Part shown: positions 35,377 through 54,573 of the stretch, in pieces
Numbering within the stretch: the stretch's first letter is position 1
Layout of the letters: the number at the start of each line of letters is the position of its first letter
Origin: Pomphorhynchus laevis
Taxonomy: Eukaryota; Acanthocephala; Palaeacanthocephala; Echinorhynchida; Pomphorhynchidae
Assembly (NCBI GenBank): GCA_012934845.2
Contig: WNNJ02000355.1
Coordinates: 1-64,000 of the forward strand
Length of the DNA: 64,000 bases
Reading direction: 5' to 3'
Made by a program: the position numbers and the translations under genes
Notes under the pieces: generated by a model
The model's database searches: none
Seen by the model: the letters and a program-made list of their open reading frames with translations, nothing else
What the model was told of the DNA's origin: nothing

Positions 35377-36708
35377 ATGAGCTATCGATATCTTAATGAA
35401 CATTTTCAAAATAGTACCTGTATAATTTTATGTACCACAGCCATTTTTCTACATTCTATTGCAATGACTCTCGATAATTGGAAGATGCTGGTTCACACAC
35501 GTCAAGTAAACATTACCATTTTAGACGATGTAATCAACCGTGAAGGCGTTCTGTCCATGTACAAAAGAATATTCGCCGGATTTCGGTATAAAATAGGTCT
35601 GTTTCAGAAATGCACGCAGCTAAATGGTCGATCATCAGTTCGGATGAATCGTTTTGAGTGCAGCGAAAACTTAGTTTTACGTTTCTCACTTACTGACTCG
35701 TTAGGTGGTCAAATAAAACAGGAGAACGACGTGGCGTATTTTCAAAGATGTCTTATATATCAGATATGTAAAGATGGCAGTCGATTAAGCAATCCCATTT
35801 CTGAATTCAAAAGGTGTACGTGCGGTTATCTGCAATATGCAATCAACTGTCATCGAATTAGTATAACAGCAAATGTATTCATGGGTTGCTCATTGTTCGT
35901 TCTGATGTCACAGATTATTATTGCTAAAGTAGGCAAGTTGCTTTACAGTCGATTAAGAAACTCTGTTGCAAGCAATCCTCTCAGCAATGAACTAGTCGCG
36001 AATAGTAATGCGAGATCGAGTTCAAGAAAATATTATCGATTAATGTATAATACATATCGATTATTGGTCAGTCTCCATCCATTTTCAATTTTATTTGTCA
36101 TTTTCGCCTGTTTACTGATGATGATAGTAATCTGTTTACAACTCACTAATCAAAAAACCGAAATCGGTTATTTCTTATCACTCGTCATTAACCTACGACG
36201 AGTTCGCAATTATCCTATAGTTGATCTGAAAATGCTAGAGTTTGTTAAGGACGATTTACTAGCTTCCGTAAAATCATATTTCGGTGTTTCGTTCATTCTA
36301 GAATGTATTGCAATCGTATTTACTGTATTTTGTACATGTAATTTATTTCTGAATGACATTCTTTTTGGAGGTAATCAAAGCTTCGATCACATCTTGCTAT
36401 ATAAGCTCGCTGAAATCGACACGCATCAAAACGATAGATCGTCTCCCTGTACACGGTCTGCTAATGAGAGTGATGTGAAACAAACGTCGCCGCGAGTTCA
36501 TTTGAAATTTGAAAAAGACCAGCTTTCACCGAAAATTGAGAATTTGGAATTATACAGTAAGAAGTCGGCTGAGAAAAGCTATGAACGTCTTCCAAATAAC
36601 GACAAACATGCAGAAAATAGGGAATTGGAAGGGAATCCAAAAGGGATTGCTTATTATGGTGGATATTTTGAACAACAGATGTCTTCAAACATGGTTAGCA
36701 ATGTGTAA
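35377..36708 (+). CDS. Four-pass membrane protein, claudin/PMP22-like
   Basis: 443 residues from the first ATG (the frame is open a few codons further up but only with a non-ATG codon). Four hydrophobic segments: about 15-32, 165-190, 232-258 and 307-331. The long first outer loop carries Trp35, then Gly74-Leu75-Phe76-x2-Cys79 and Cys95, which is the W...GL(W/F)xxC...C plan of the claudin/PMP22/stargazin superfamily, plus four or more further cysteines (FQRCLIYQICKDG, FKRCTCGYL). The C-terminal tail (about 110 residues) is polar and probably cytoplasmic. The loop is far longer than in classical claudins, closer to invertebrate tetraspan relatives. Single exon; no partner gene nearby. Likely plasma-membrane, junction or channel-associated, but the exact subfamily is open. 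Confidence 0.65.
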   Translation: MSYRYLNEHFQNSTCIILCTTAIFLHSIAMTLDNWKMLVHTRQVNITILDDVINREGVLSMYKRIFAGFRYKIGLFQKCTQLNGRSSVRMNRFECSENLVLRFSLTDSLGGQIKQENDVAYFQRCLIYQICKDGSRLSNPISEFKRCTCGYLQYAINCHRISITANVFMGCSLFVLMSQIIIAKVGKLLYSRLRNSVASNPLSNELVANSNARSSSRKYYRLMYNTYRLLVSLHPFSILFVIFACLLMMIVICLQLTNQKTEIGYFLSLVINLRRVRNYPIVDLKMLEFVKDDLLASVKSYFGVSFILECIAIVFTVFCTCNLFLNDILFGGNQSFDHILLYKLAEIDTHQNDRSSPCTRSANESDVKQTSPRVHLKFEKDQLSPKIENLELYSKKSAEKSYERLPNNDKHAENRELEGNPKGIAYYGGYFEQQMSSNMVSNV

Positions 36709-37329
36709 ATCGTGTTTTATTTGTTATTAATTTGCTTTCGAATTTTACGAAAATATTTAGTATCTATTTAGAGTGTATGTAGATATTTTTGAGATATCTT
36801 CTTTTTTGTTAATATACAATTTTTTTATTTGTATGGAATTTTAATTTGTTAGTGAATGCTATAAAATTAGTAAAATTAGCACACTGATTAAAATCAAACG
36901 TTTTTATTAATAAACTAACTATCTATCCGTTTACTTTATTAATTTAATGAACTAACGACATTAGAAAATCATATTTAAAAAACTTATTTTAAAAAAACCT
37001 CTGTTTGCTTACATGGTAAATTAACTTCCCTGAAAATGCTTTTTTCTTTATTAAATTTTAGTCTCTTATTTTAAATAAATTTGATTTCTTATAGTGTTCG
37101 CTTCCATTAATTCGGTTTGATAAATATATTTATTAAAAATAATTAATCTTGATTCATTTTTCATATTTGGAGTTTCGGAACGGTATAAGAAAAACCCAAA
37201 ATTATATAACACAAAATGAATATTTGTTTTGTAAAAATTGTAAAGGATTTTGTCCTAATTTTGATAGCAGTTGGCTATCAACATATCAACCTATCAAGTT
37301 AGTCCAAAATGCGACTTATTTCCTGTTTA

Positions 37330-37530
37330 ATAAATAATTAAAGCGTAAGTGAATCAGATCAGCTAACTTAGTCTATGTATTTTATACTTTTAATAAATAA
37401 AAAAATATGAATAATTATAGATAATAAACAATTATATAAAATTTTATACAATTTATATTTATTTAAAGTAAAAATTTTAAATAAAAGTCAATTTTTATGA
37501 ACTGAAAAATAAATATTCGATACAATGTAT
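37330..37530 (-). repeat. Diverged 200-bp module, downstream of Penelope fragment
   Basis: The minus strand reads TTCATAAAAATTGACTTTTA, later TAAAATACATAGACTAAGTTAGCTGATCTGATTC, a decayed version of the module at 43000-43211. It follows (on the minus strand) TTCCTCCTGATGACCTCTATACC, which also precedes the module at 42975-43000. This supports it as the 3' part of the Penelope-like element at 38302-39390. Confidence 0.6.
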
Positions 37531-37574
37531 CCGAATATGGTATAGAGGTCATCAGGAGGAACTAGAATATCATC

Positions 37575-38285
37575 AGGTTTTATTACCTATTCCTTGACCC
37601 AACTCGTGGTATACGCTGATGATATCACATTCTTGTTTTCTGGCCGCAGGTGCAAATATGTAGTCTCGGATATCAGCCATTCATTTCCAAGATTAAAAGA
37701 CCAGCTACCCCCTCCCAATCTTATTTTGAACTCCAAAAAATCACAGGTGGTTGTCTTTCATGGCGCCACTGCCTCGAAGAAAAACTTAAGAGATTAGCAC
37801 TCTCTGCTCTCTCCTCAATTTTGCAGTCTCAACCACTTCCCACCTTCACGAGTCGAGTAACATATAGTAACATATATGGGGTTCACCATTTCGGTGAACT
37901 GGTCAGCGAAAGCTGACCTGGATAGACTCAAACGTATCCTGGGTAGTACTAGGTGGGCTCTGTAACGAGCCCAGGATCTGCTATTGATTAGAAAAACCCA
38001 AGTACGCCTTAGGGGTAATTGTGCTATATCAGGACTAGTCTTCTGCTCTAGAGAACTTTCCCCAGGGCAAAGCCTAAGGTTTCTCAAACTCCTCATCTCG
38101 GGATTACCAACCATGGTCAGCCTCGACTGGGCTCTTAGGAGAGAGGGTGAGATACCCTATATGGTTCAGTCGAAAGACGGCGTGTGGTGAGTCCGAGGGT
38201 TCAGATCCCACTAGACCTGATGCTGTGATGGTGTTAGAAGAAGTTACAAGAAGTTGAAGATACAGTTGGTGTTGATTTTTCCTCA
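37575..38285 (+). mobile_element. LINE fragment, RT and 3' end (same family as 61430-64000)
   Basis: Frame 37594-37797 encodes VVYADDITFLFSGRRCKYVV, the YADD catalytic box of a non-LTR reverse transcriptase, followed by SHSFPRLKDQLP and a motif LILNSKKSQVVVFHG. The same residues follow YAYSTTALSYGRRCKDVV in the element at 61430-64000. The following 450 bp (AAAGCTGACCTGGATAGACTC, AACCCAAGTACGCCT, CAGATCCCACTAGACCTGATG) match the 3' region of that element with frame breaks. 5'-truncated and inactive. It interrupts the Penelope-like element on the other strand, so it inserted later. Confidence 0.75.
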
Positions 38286-38301
38286 ACTTAATTGGTTATA
38301 T

Positions 38302-39390
38302 CTAACGGTTGTGTAAATTTTTAAGAACAGTTTTATCCATTATAGAACAGTGACTTGTAATAATTGTTTCTAAACTCAACTCACTACGTTCATATGTTGG
38401 ATTTACATTTAAATCATTAGAATTAACCTCTTTCATTAATATATCATAATAAAGATTTTTGCATATGAAGACAAAGTTATTACTAGCTTTGTCAATAGTT
38501 GTTATTATATAGTTATCCTTTAGTTTAGTAAGTTCTTTATACATATCTTTATTAATTTTATCTTTCCTTTTATAATTGTTTGTTATTTTCATTTTATTTT
38601 TAATTTTATCAAATATATAATCTTTCCAAATGTTTATCTTAGATATATTTGAGCTTTTACTATTAATCAGCTTACTAAAGTAATCATTTAAGTTATTATA
38701 TAACGAATTGCAAATTTTATTTTTGTCGTTGTTATTATTTAATCTATATTTATACCCTTTTGATAGCATTTTCCTTAATTCATTGTTTTCAATTAATTCT
38801 AGATTATGGGTACATATATGTTCATTTATTTTATCAAAACTAAGACTTTTACAATTGCATTCCGTTTCCATTATGTTTCTAATATTATCGTTACATATTG
38901 ATTTTAATTCTTTATTATAATTACAAATTTTTCGTCCTAATTGTGGTAGGAGTTTATACCTTATTTTAGGAATATATTTATTTAAATTTGACCCTATTAT
39001 TTCTTTACTTTTAGAATTATTTAAAAGTCCGGCTATATTTATGTTATCTATACATTTATTAATGAAGTTTATGGTTAATGTATATTTTCTATTGTTATTA
39101 TTTACATTTATTGTACGATTATAGTATTTTGTATTACAATAACTGTCTATTATACAACTTAGCCTATCATAGTCGTTAATTAATTTTTGATTTTTTGAAC
39201 ATATGATATCTTTAGAAAAACTTCTTATATTTACATACAGATCTTTTAGCTTATTATCACTTAAAAGTTGTTTCAATATTTCTAATTGTTCATTTATATA
39301 CATATCTTTTTTAATATTTTTAACTCTATTTTTCCTATTCCTTTTATCACCATGACTTCTTGGTTTGCGTTTAACCGGATTATTATAATA
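38302..39390 (-). mobile_element. Penelope-like retroelement, N-terminal half of RT protein
   Basis: A minus-strand frame (38302-39303, open further upstream to about 39390) codes for a Lys/Asn-rich protein. In order it has a basic stretch KRKPRSHGDKRNRKN, a CNC pair with HICTHNLELIENNELRKML then SKGYKYRL, and TTIDKASNNFVFICKNLYY. This succession (basic region; Cys-rich then LRxxLSKGxxYR; DKASNNxVxxCK) is typical of the N-terminal half of Penelope-like RTs known from many invertebrates. Catalytic RT motifs are absent here; they occur in a separate fragment at 42181-42729. The element is incomplete and interrupted by a LINE. Confidence 0.7.
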
Positions 39391-39501
39391 TAGTTGTTTA
39401 TTATGTATTATACTACTGCCAATTCATTGTACCACGATATGTTGTCCTTTCGACAGCCAACGATATGCAGTAAACGATTGCATACTGTAAGAACGGTGAT
39501 G

Positions 39502-39527
39502 GACAACTCGTCCGTGGACGAGTTGTC
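39502..39527. repeat. Perfect 12-bp hairpin GACAACTCGTCC
   Basis: GACAACTCGTCC-GT-GGACGAGTTGTC. The word reappears nearby as GGACAACTCTTCC (39566-39578) and ACAACTCGTCC...ACAAGTTGTCC (40182-40202). Perhaps the remains of a small inverted-repeat element; 39391-40630 otherwise has no clear gene, although an 82-codon minus frame at 40353-40601 looks somewhat protein-like. Confidence 0.6.
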
Positions 39528-40630
39528 AATTAATTTATGTCCTGAACTCGCCTTTCGTTTATTATGGGACAACTCTTCCCAGATTTTTTAAACGAATTTT
39601 GTACCCATTTCTTGTAACTTATTCAATAACCATTAATTTATTCAGTTTTAAATCCTGTGTACTTCTCAAAACAATTATCTCAAGTTCGAGATAACTGTCA
39701 ATGCTGAACTCTAGAAAATTATTACAGAGGAGAAAGGGGGAATTTTTGAAATCTATTCAAGTAGTTTACAAGTATTTATCTGAGGTGATCTGAGTCAATT
39801 AAAAATATATCGTTTATTCTTCTTGAGAATGATGCCAATAAAAATGGTTAAGTTAGGATGTCTTTAGGTAAAAGAGATATTATATTTAGGCTTTTGTGCC
39901 AACTTATGAGAAATTAAGTCTTTAAATTTTTAATTGAGTTAGATTTTTTATAAAATAAATACAAATAAAAAATTACAAAACTATTAATTGGTAGAATTTA
40001 CTGATATCTCTGTTTAATTTAAGCTTCTTAGTGTCTTTTAAGTCGTGTTTCCACATTAGTTAGTATTATACTATTAGAATAATGTTAGAGTAGGAGTTAA
40101 TAGAAAGATTAATTTTGTTTGTTCGTTAGTTAGTTTTGGGATGTGTTATCGTACAATAACAAAAGACCAGTTTGGTACAACTCGTCCTGGCACAAGTTGT
40201 CCCCGAGCCGGCATCTTTATGATCTAGCCGATTTTGATCCATATGCTGTATATTGATACTCGAACGATTCAATTGAAATGAACACATCTTATGTATAATA
40301 CAAGACTAAGCTCATTATTAACGATTTAAATCATCATTAAATGTTTAAAGATTTAGCTATTATTCATCATTAGAGATATTGCTTTTCTAATCATGCGATT
40401 ACATGTGCTAACATCATAGCTTCGAGGTATTATCAAACCACCCGCCAGAGACGCCGGTTTACACATAAAATATCTAGTAGTTAATTCAGAAAAGAACTTT
40501 TCACAATCACGGATAATAACGAATACAAACATTACCCATTGTAACAGTTCTAAACTTGAAGTAATTCTAAGAGGAACAATAGAAAGCTTCCGGAAACACA
40601 AACGGAATACTTAAGAGCAGTTTGAGAAAC

Positions 40631-41008
40631 AAATTATGGTCAATGCTAGTGAAGAGACTGCCAAAATATTATAACATGCTTTCACATAGGAATACATCGA
40701 CGTGGTTGACGTAAATCCCTTCAAAACCGAGTGGTTTTTGTTTCCAAAAGCAACAGTGTCGAAATGCAGTTGCTATTCAATATGATTTACCAATAATAAG
40801 TAAAACCACCAAATTATGGTCAAAAACCAACAAATTATGGTCAATGCTAGTGAAGAGACTAGCAGAATATTACAACATGCTTTCACATAGGAATACATCG
40901 ACGTGGTTGACGTAAATCCCTTCAAAACCGGGTAGTTTTTGTTACTAAAAGCAACAGTGTCGAAATGCAGTTGCTATTCGATATGATCTACCAGTAATAA
41001 GTAAAGTA
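40631..41008. repeat. Tandem duplication, 201-bp period
   Basis: AAATTATGGTCAATGCTAGT begins copy 1 at 40631 and copy 2 at 40832; both pass TACATCGACGTGGTTGACGT and AGTGTCGAAATGCAGTTGC and end near AATAAGTAAA. Identity is about 90% or better. A scrap of the first words (AAATTATGGTCAAAAACC) sits at the junction. No family recognised; GC is above background, so this may derive from an older coding or transposon sequence. Confidence 0.8.
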
Positions 41009-41741
41009 GTCTGTTGACGTATATAGACATTTAGTTTAAAGCATGCACTTTCTTGTCAAGTCGGTGCTCGGGAATCATCAGACACAACGCTGTCCACGAC
41101 ACTGTCAGCTATCCTACATGAGGTATATGAACGCATGAACAGGGAAGTGAAATTATTTTTATTGAAAGAAAATAGAGATTAAAGTTCTAGCAACACAACA
41201 ATATATATGTGAAAATGAATATTGTAAGTATAAACTTTTCTGAGGTGGTCTTTCGTAGAATATGCGTGTTTAACCATTTTGCTTCACCTTATGCTCACAA
41301 AATCGTCAGTTCAACATTCAATTACCTTCACATCGTAAAACATCTAAATATGGCGGCATGTGACACTTGTAGAAGATGGAATTGCCGTGTCACCTATTGT
41401 TTCAACTACTAAAAAACGTGGGATGGAATTGGAAGTAAGGAATGTTGTGCGAATTATTGCTATCAGAAACACAATCGTACAGAGATTGTATCTCTCATTT
41501 ATTATTTTTAATTAAAAAATAAAAATAATAAGTTAACTTATTATAATAACTTATAATAATATTTATAAATTATTAAACAGTATTAATATACAATAAATCT
41601 ATTTTTTCTGGTATGTTATTATTTTCGCAAAAATAAATATTTCTCTCAAAAACTTAAAATTATTTTATATTAAAAACTTAGATTTATTTAAAATATCTAT
41701 TATATAAAATGGTTTGATGTTATCAATTCAATAAAATGTAA

Positions 41742-49784
<8,043 letters not shown>

Positions 49785-50129
49785 TTATATTTTACAGTAT
49801 TATTATGTCCTCGAATTTAATAGCACAATGCATTGAGAACTGCATTACTTATTGAAGGTTTAGTTATTTAAGTGAAAAAGGATTTGATTATTAATAATGA
49901 TTATTTGTTGTTAATAAAATACAGTTTTCAAAAAGTATGTTAAATATTTTGTAGTACAATAGTATATTAATAATTATTAATTAATATAATTAATAATTAA
50001 TAATTAATTAATAATTAATGAATATTATTAATAATATCAACTAAAAGCCCGAATTTTTTCTTTTGGATTAATGGGCAAAAGATCAGCAATTAGTATCCTT
50101 AATCCTCTCCAAAAAAGTATTGTTAAAAA

Positions 50130-50830
50130 ATCTATAACGTGCTCCATTCGAATTCTTGATGAGTAGCCGTCGTAGAATTAATCAAAATAGGAGTTCTGCA
50201 AGGATATTCTCTAAGTATACTACTATTTTCTTTATTCATAAGTGATTTACCCACATATTTACATTCTAGGCCTAGTTTCGTTCGCGTATTTTTAAACGCA
50301 CACGACCTATTTTCAGTCTTCGAATCCAATTGGCTACTAACGACTTTTGAAGCTTACTTGCTCGTCGAAGAAATTAATATAAGCAAAATCCAATTTATAA
50401 AGTTTCGGCAATGGGGGTTAGCTCAGTCGCTCCGACGTTCTCACTTTTGACAACAAGAATAATATACGTGTATCTCATTATAATTACCTTGATGTTCTGT
50501 TTCAAGATTCTCCTTTCAGATACATTTCGAATCAAATAATTTAAAATTGTAAGCGCATTGGCAAAAAAGTATCTTTATTGTCTTGTGATTGGGTTGTCGC
50601 TACTTTGCTATCAAGATAAGGTATATTTTTGGATATTGCCTTGATGTTATCTGGCCTGGCATTTCTCCAAAGCTCATCTACTCGATTTGCAACCAGTCAA
50701 TCAGTCAAACTTCAGTAGCAATCAGTTTTTTATAGAACATTAAATTTGTTGGGATAAGAGCTTGAATCGACTTGATCCGGCAATTTCACATGCTCCCACT
50801 GCGGTTTTAATTCAATTTACAGCAACAAAA
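50130..50830 (+). mobile_element. Degenerate non-LTR reverse transcriptase fragment
   Basis: Plus-strand codons read KIGVLQGYSLSILLFSLFIS then DLPTYLHSRPSFVRVF near 50185-50285, a decayed GVxQGxxLSPxLFxLFI box, followed by KIQFIKFRQWG and later YLDVLFQDSPF in other frames. Stops and frame changes are frequent. The family is not one of the three larger LINEs in this window; an RTE/jockey-like lineage is possible. Confidence 0.55.
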
Positions 50831-50840
50831 TTGAATGTAT

Positions 50841-50902
50841 GAAGGCATTGACTTCAACATACATTGAAGTCAATGCCTTCAATGTATGTTGAAGGCATTG
50901 AC
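50841..50902. repeat. Three-arm foldback (GAAGGCATTGACTTCA)
   Basis: GAAGGCATTGACTTCA (50841-50856) pairs perfectly with TGAAGTCAATGCCTTC (50865-50880). The second arm also pairs with TTGAAGGCATTGAC (50889-50902) through GTCAATGCCTTCAA (50869-50882). Three alternating copies of one 16-bp word suggest repeated template switching during replication or repair. Confidence 0.85.
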
Positions 50903-53531
50903 TATTTTACTTATTAGCTGTCGGGAATATGAACGAAATTATCATGATCTATCAAAATTATTAATGATCGATCGAAACAATCAAAACGTATTTTTTTGTA
51001 TGTGCATCTTTTATGCCTACAATGTTTATTTCGACATGGCCCAGCTTCGATATACGGCAGCGGCTAAATAAATCTTTCTTACATTAATATTAATCATATT
51101 ACATTAATATCAAAATCCTTTATTATGGAATGAAGCAGAAATTTGTTTACAAATTTACAGTATTTGAGAAATACAAAATAAAAATAAAACAAAAAATGCC
51201 ATTACAAAAAATCACGGATTGTAATGGCAATTACAATATTTGGATCTTAAAACTTTTAAGAATGTGGTTTGTTAGAGTTTAAGTATCGCAGGTTTCGTTT
51301 CAGATTTACACAATGAAAGATGGATCTATAACCAAGGTTGCAACCCTAGTTTAAACAAATATCGAATATCGTTTGCACATTTAAGAAACTGTACTTTCTA
51401 ACATTATCACATGTATTATTTTATTTCACAACTAATATATATTATTAATAATAGCAATATTGTATTAATATTAGTGTATGATATTTGGGTTGGTTGTATG
51501 TATGCAACTGTATTATTTCAATACATTACAGCCAAATATAAAAAATTACTGTCGATTATAAAAATAACAAATATATTTTTATATTTGCAAATATACTGCA
51601 TTTATAAATACAAAACCCTTCAAGTGATATCGCTCTTTACCAGTTTTATGAATGAGTAAATTTTATGTAACATATGATCAATTAGAGTAATCAAACTTTT
51701 AAGGTAATTTTGTAAAAGATAATTTATAATTTTGAAGGAGAGTGAAACCATTCCGCGTGAATTTCTTGTAAAACATGTAAGCCAGACGCGAAAGAATGAC
51801 GAATACCGTTTCGTCATTCTTTCGCGTCTGGCTTACATGCTTTACAATTTATAATTTGTAATTTATAATTAATATATAACTTATTTAATTTATTTGCACT
51901 GCAGTCAAGCTAAAATCTTTCAGTAGACAAGTATATTAATAGCAATTTGGCTAAACAATTTGCTTTATTTCTCCTTGAATAAACGTTTGATGTAAAAGCT
52001 AAGGTTTTTGTTGATTAAGATAATACATAATTGATATATCTTTTAATATACTTACTCAAACTACAATTAAACATAAGTGTTTAATTCTAATTAAAGGTAT
52101 AAGACTATAATTAAACTTATAATAAAATAGCATTTATATGTACTCATTATTCCATCCCGAGGGCATATACGTTTCTGAACAGAGTAGTCACAAATATATA
52201 ATAAAACAATTAATTGTTGAAAATTTAAATATTTTTTATACAAAATTTAAAATTGAAATAAAATAAAAACGTTTCATTTATTAGCATATTGAGTTATTTC
52301 GATATACAAATAAAATTTAAAACGAAATACGCGTTGTCTAGCACATTAATCTCAGTTTTCTTTCTAAATAGACTTTTGATATAAATATAAGGTTTTGTAT
52401 TTTAATAATAAAATTGATATTGCCAATCATTTGCATACAACCAGTGAACTCCTTACTAAGAGTTGAATTTTGCATAAAATCTGTAAAATATTATAAATAC
52501 AATTTTGTTTTTAATATTTAAATATTAAATTGTTTTTTAAGTAAATATAAATTAAACATTTTCTTTATATTAAATTTAAAATAATTCGTCAAGTCAAATA
52601 ATTAAGCGACGATATTTTGCAAAAATGTTAAATACGAATTTAATACGCAAACTAATCAGCAATTAGTATTACAATATAATAATTACATATATGGATGAAG
52701 ATAATGTTATGCTGAGATTATTTTTGAAATTATATTACTGAAAAGAAAACTTGAACCAGTTTTCTTGTTTGATTTTATTATTTACGAATGCATGTCAAAT
52801 ATATATTATTTTTGTAGCGACTATTTATTTTATTCTTATTTAAAGGGTTAAGGATGATTTCATTTTAATTTTTTAACAAAAGTTAAAAATGTAATTTTTG
52901 TAAAAATATTATAATTTATATAATATTTCAGCTACAAATATCATTTTCAAGACAAAGTTAGACAATTTAATAAAATATGTTTATATTCATAAATACGCAA
53001 ACTAATCAGCAATTAGTATTACAATATAATTTCCAACATCACACAAACAACACAACTCGGTGTTTCTTCAGTAGACAAAAAATGTTGATTAATAGGAATT
53101 TATCTTAACGAATTTTAGAATTAAAATAATTTTTAAAATCGTTGGTTTTATTACAAGAAGGCGATGAAACATGAATATTTATTTGATTACAAAAATCCAA
53201 TATTTCGAGGGCACTACGGCACGTCATCTTCAGGGTTGTATATTATTTTATCTCACAAACGTCTTTGAAAAAAATTTCTTTGGTTTTAAAAAATTCTTTG
53301 TTTTAAAAGGATACATTTAATGAATATGTTGGATGAATATACAACAGATGCTATACTATTTATTTGCTATAATTTAGAATTTTATATAATTATTTTTCTT
53401 TTTATTTTATACTACTATTTATTTTAGGTTAAACTGCTTTATAACGAATTTTAATATTTGTATGTAGCTACAACATATGTAATAAAATGATTTAAGTATA
53501 TGATAATATATGATCGTATCATATTATATGA
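50903..53531. other. AT-rich intergenic DNA
   Basis: No gene visible. Short frames at 50886-51071, 51411-51659 and 51620-51817 have no family signal. Contains the hairpin repeat at 51731-51850, a 38-bp exact direct repeat (52641-52680, 52991-53030) and a CTGAAGATG...GAAATATT motif on the minus strand at about 53200-53235. Confidence 0.45.
51731..51850 (+). repeat. Dispersed repeat with a perfect 30-bp hairpin
   Basis: After GAGTGAAACCATTCCGCGTG the arm at 51774-51803 (starting CATGTAAGCCAGACGCG) and its exact complement at 51810-51839 enclose a 6-base loop TACCGT. The first half of this repeat recurs, decayed, at 18990-19095. The perfect pairing points to a recent inverted duplication of the 3' half of the repeat. 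Confidence 0.85.
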
Positions 53532-53613
53532 ATATATCTCATGTAGTGTAATTTATCTCATATACTGTTATTTATCTCATATACTCTCATATACTGTAAT
53601 ATATCTCATGTAC
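53532..53613 (+). repeat. Short tandem array upstream of LINE ORF1
   Basis: About five imperfect copies of a 17-20 bp unit (ATCTCATATACTGTTATTT and similar) end at GCGGATTCTGTGCGG, just before the first LINE protein start. It may be the 5' part of the element or chance flanking repeat. Confidence 0.6.
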
Positions 53614-53673
53614 TGCGGATTCTGTGCGGCGAAACAAATCAGCTTCTTAATAAAACGATTAGAGCAATTGGAA

Positions 53674-54573
53674 ATGGCATCGCAGCATGATCGAATTTCT
53701 CAAATTTCTAATAAATCTACTGAGACAGTGAAGGAGCCGCAAATTGTATCGCAGCAAGATGGATTTTGTCAAGTTTATGATAAATCTACCGAGACAGTGA
53801 CGGAGCCGCAAATTGCTACAACTAATGTATTTTCACTCCCCGACACCCCACGTCCCGTCCTTCCCGTCTCGTCTCTCAATACCTTGCATCCATCAATCAA
53901 AATCACATCCACCAACCTCCACTATCCTTCCACCCATAACCTTTACTCACATCGCTTGCCACCCTCTTTATTATCATTATCCTCTATGTCTCCCGTCGTC
54001 AAACCAAATCCCTCCAAATCATCAACTACCAGCTCTTCTATCGTGATCTCACCTACTCACGTCAGTCGTCCTCCTTTACGGAAGCGCTTTGCTTCTCGCG
54101 ATCGTTGCGTCATTGTCACTAATATCACGCCTTCTAACTCCTTATCTCCACAAGCACGTCTAGACTACGATGTTTCCGCCTTCAGATCCATCCTCTCGTC
54201 TATTGTCCCTGCGGATAAACCTTTCTTTTTCAAGGACATTTCTCCTGTCGCATTTATCCGTCTAAACAAATCTTCTCAATCTAATCCTTCCCAGCCCCCT
54301 CTCCTAAAAATTGTTTTCAAGCATCGCTCTCACGCGTCTTCTGTCCTCTCTCAACGATTCAAACTCATGTCATCTTCAACCACTCGAATTTTTCCCGATC
54401 GCGCCCCTTCTGAAATCGCTCAAATCTCTTCAGCCTGCATCGAAAAACGCCGTCGCGAGGAAAACGGCGAAACATCACTCTCCATCCGAAACATAGACGG
54501 AAATTTTCAAGTTGTCCACACCCGTCCAAAAATTCGATGGCGCTCCATCTCTCCTATGTGTCTTCTCCACTAG
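53674..54573 (+). CDS. LINE ORF1 protein, CR1/L2-type element A
   Basis: 299 residues from MASQHDRIS; the open frame continues upstream but into AT-rich sequence. The first 46 residues are a tandem duplication of a 23-residue unit (SNKSTETVKEPQI and YDKSTETVTEPQI). A Ser/Pro/Thr-rich spacer follows, then a folded part at about 150-290 with RCVIVTNI, FFFKDISPVAFIRL, LLKIVFKH, SQRFKLM, IFPDRAPSE and RRREENGE. This succession is like ORF1 proteins of CR1/L2 LINEs (RNA-binding, RRM-like). The stop overlaps the ORF2 start by 37 bases. The coding strand is C-rich and G-poor, unlike all surrounding host DNA. Confidence 0.75.
   Translation: MASQHDRISQISNKSTETVKEPQIVSQQDGFCQVYDKSTETVTEPQIATTNVFSLPDTPRPVLPVSSLNTLHPSIKITSTNLHYPSTHNLYSHRLPPSLLSLSSMSPVVKPNPSKSSTTSSSIVISPTHVSRPPLRKRFASRDRCVIVTNITPSNSLSPQARLDYDVSAFRSILSSIVPADKPFFFKDISPVAFIRLNKSSQSNPSQPPLLKIVFKHRSHASSVLSQRFKLMSSSTTRIFPDRAPSEIAQISSACIEKRRREENGETSLSIRNIDGNFQVVHTRPKIRWRSISPMCLLH

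Noticed and set aside
40353-40601. 82-codon minus-strand frame
   Set aside because: No family, no splice partner, no signal or membrane pattern that would make it convincing.
50411-50450. tRNA-like start GGGGGTTAGCTCAGTCG
   Set aside because: No anticodon arm, T arm or closing acceptor stem follows, and the bases read as part of a decayed LINE reverse transcriptase (FRQWG).
51774-51839. microRNA precursor
   Set aside because: A perfect 30-bp stem with a 6-base loop, part of a dispersed repeat, fits an inverted duplication better than a precursor with typical bulges; only small-RNA data could change this.
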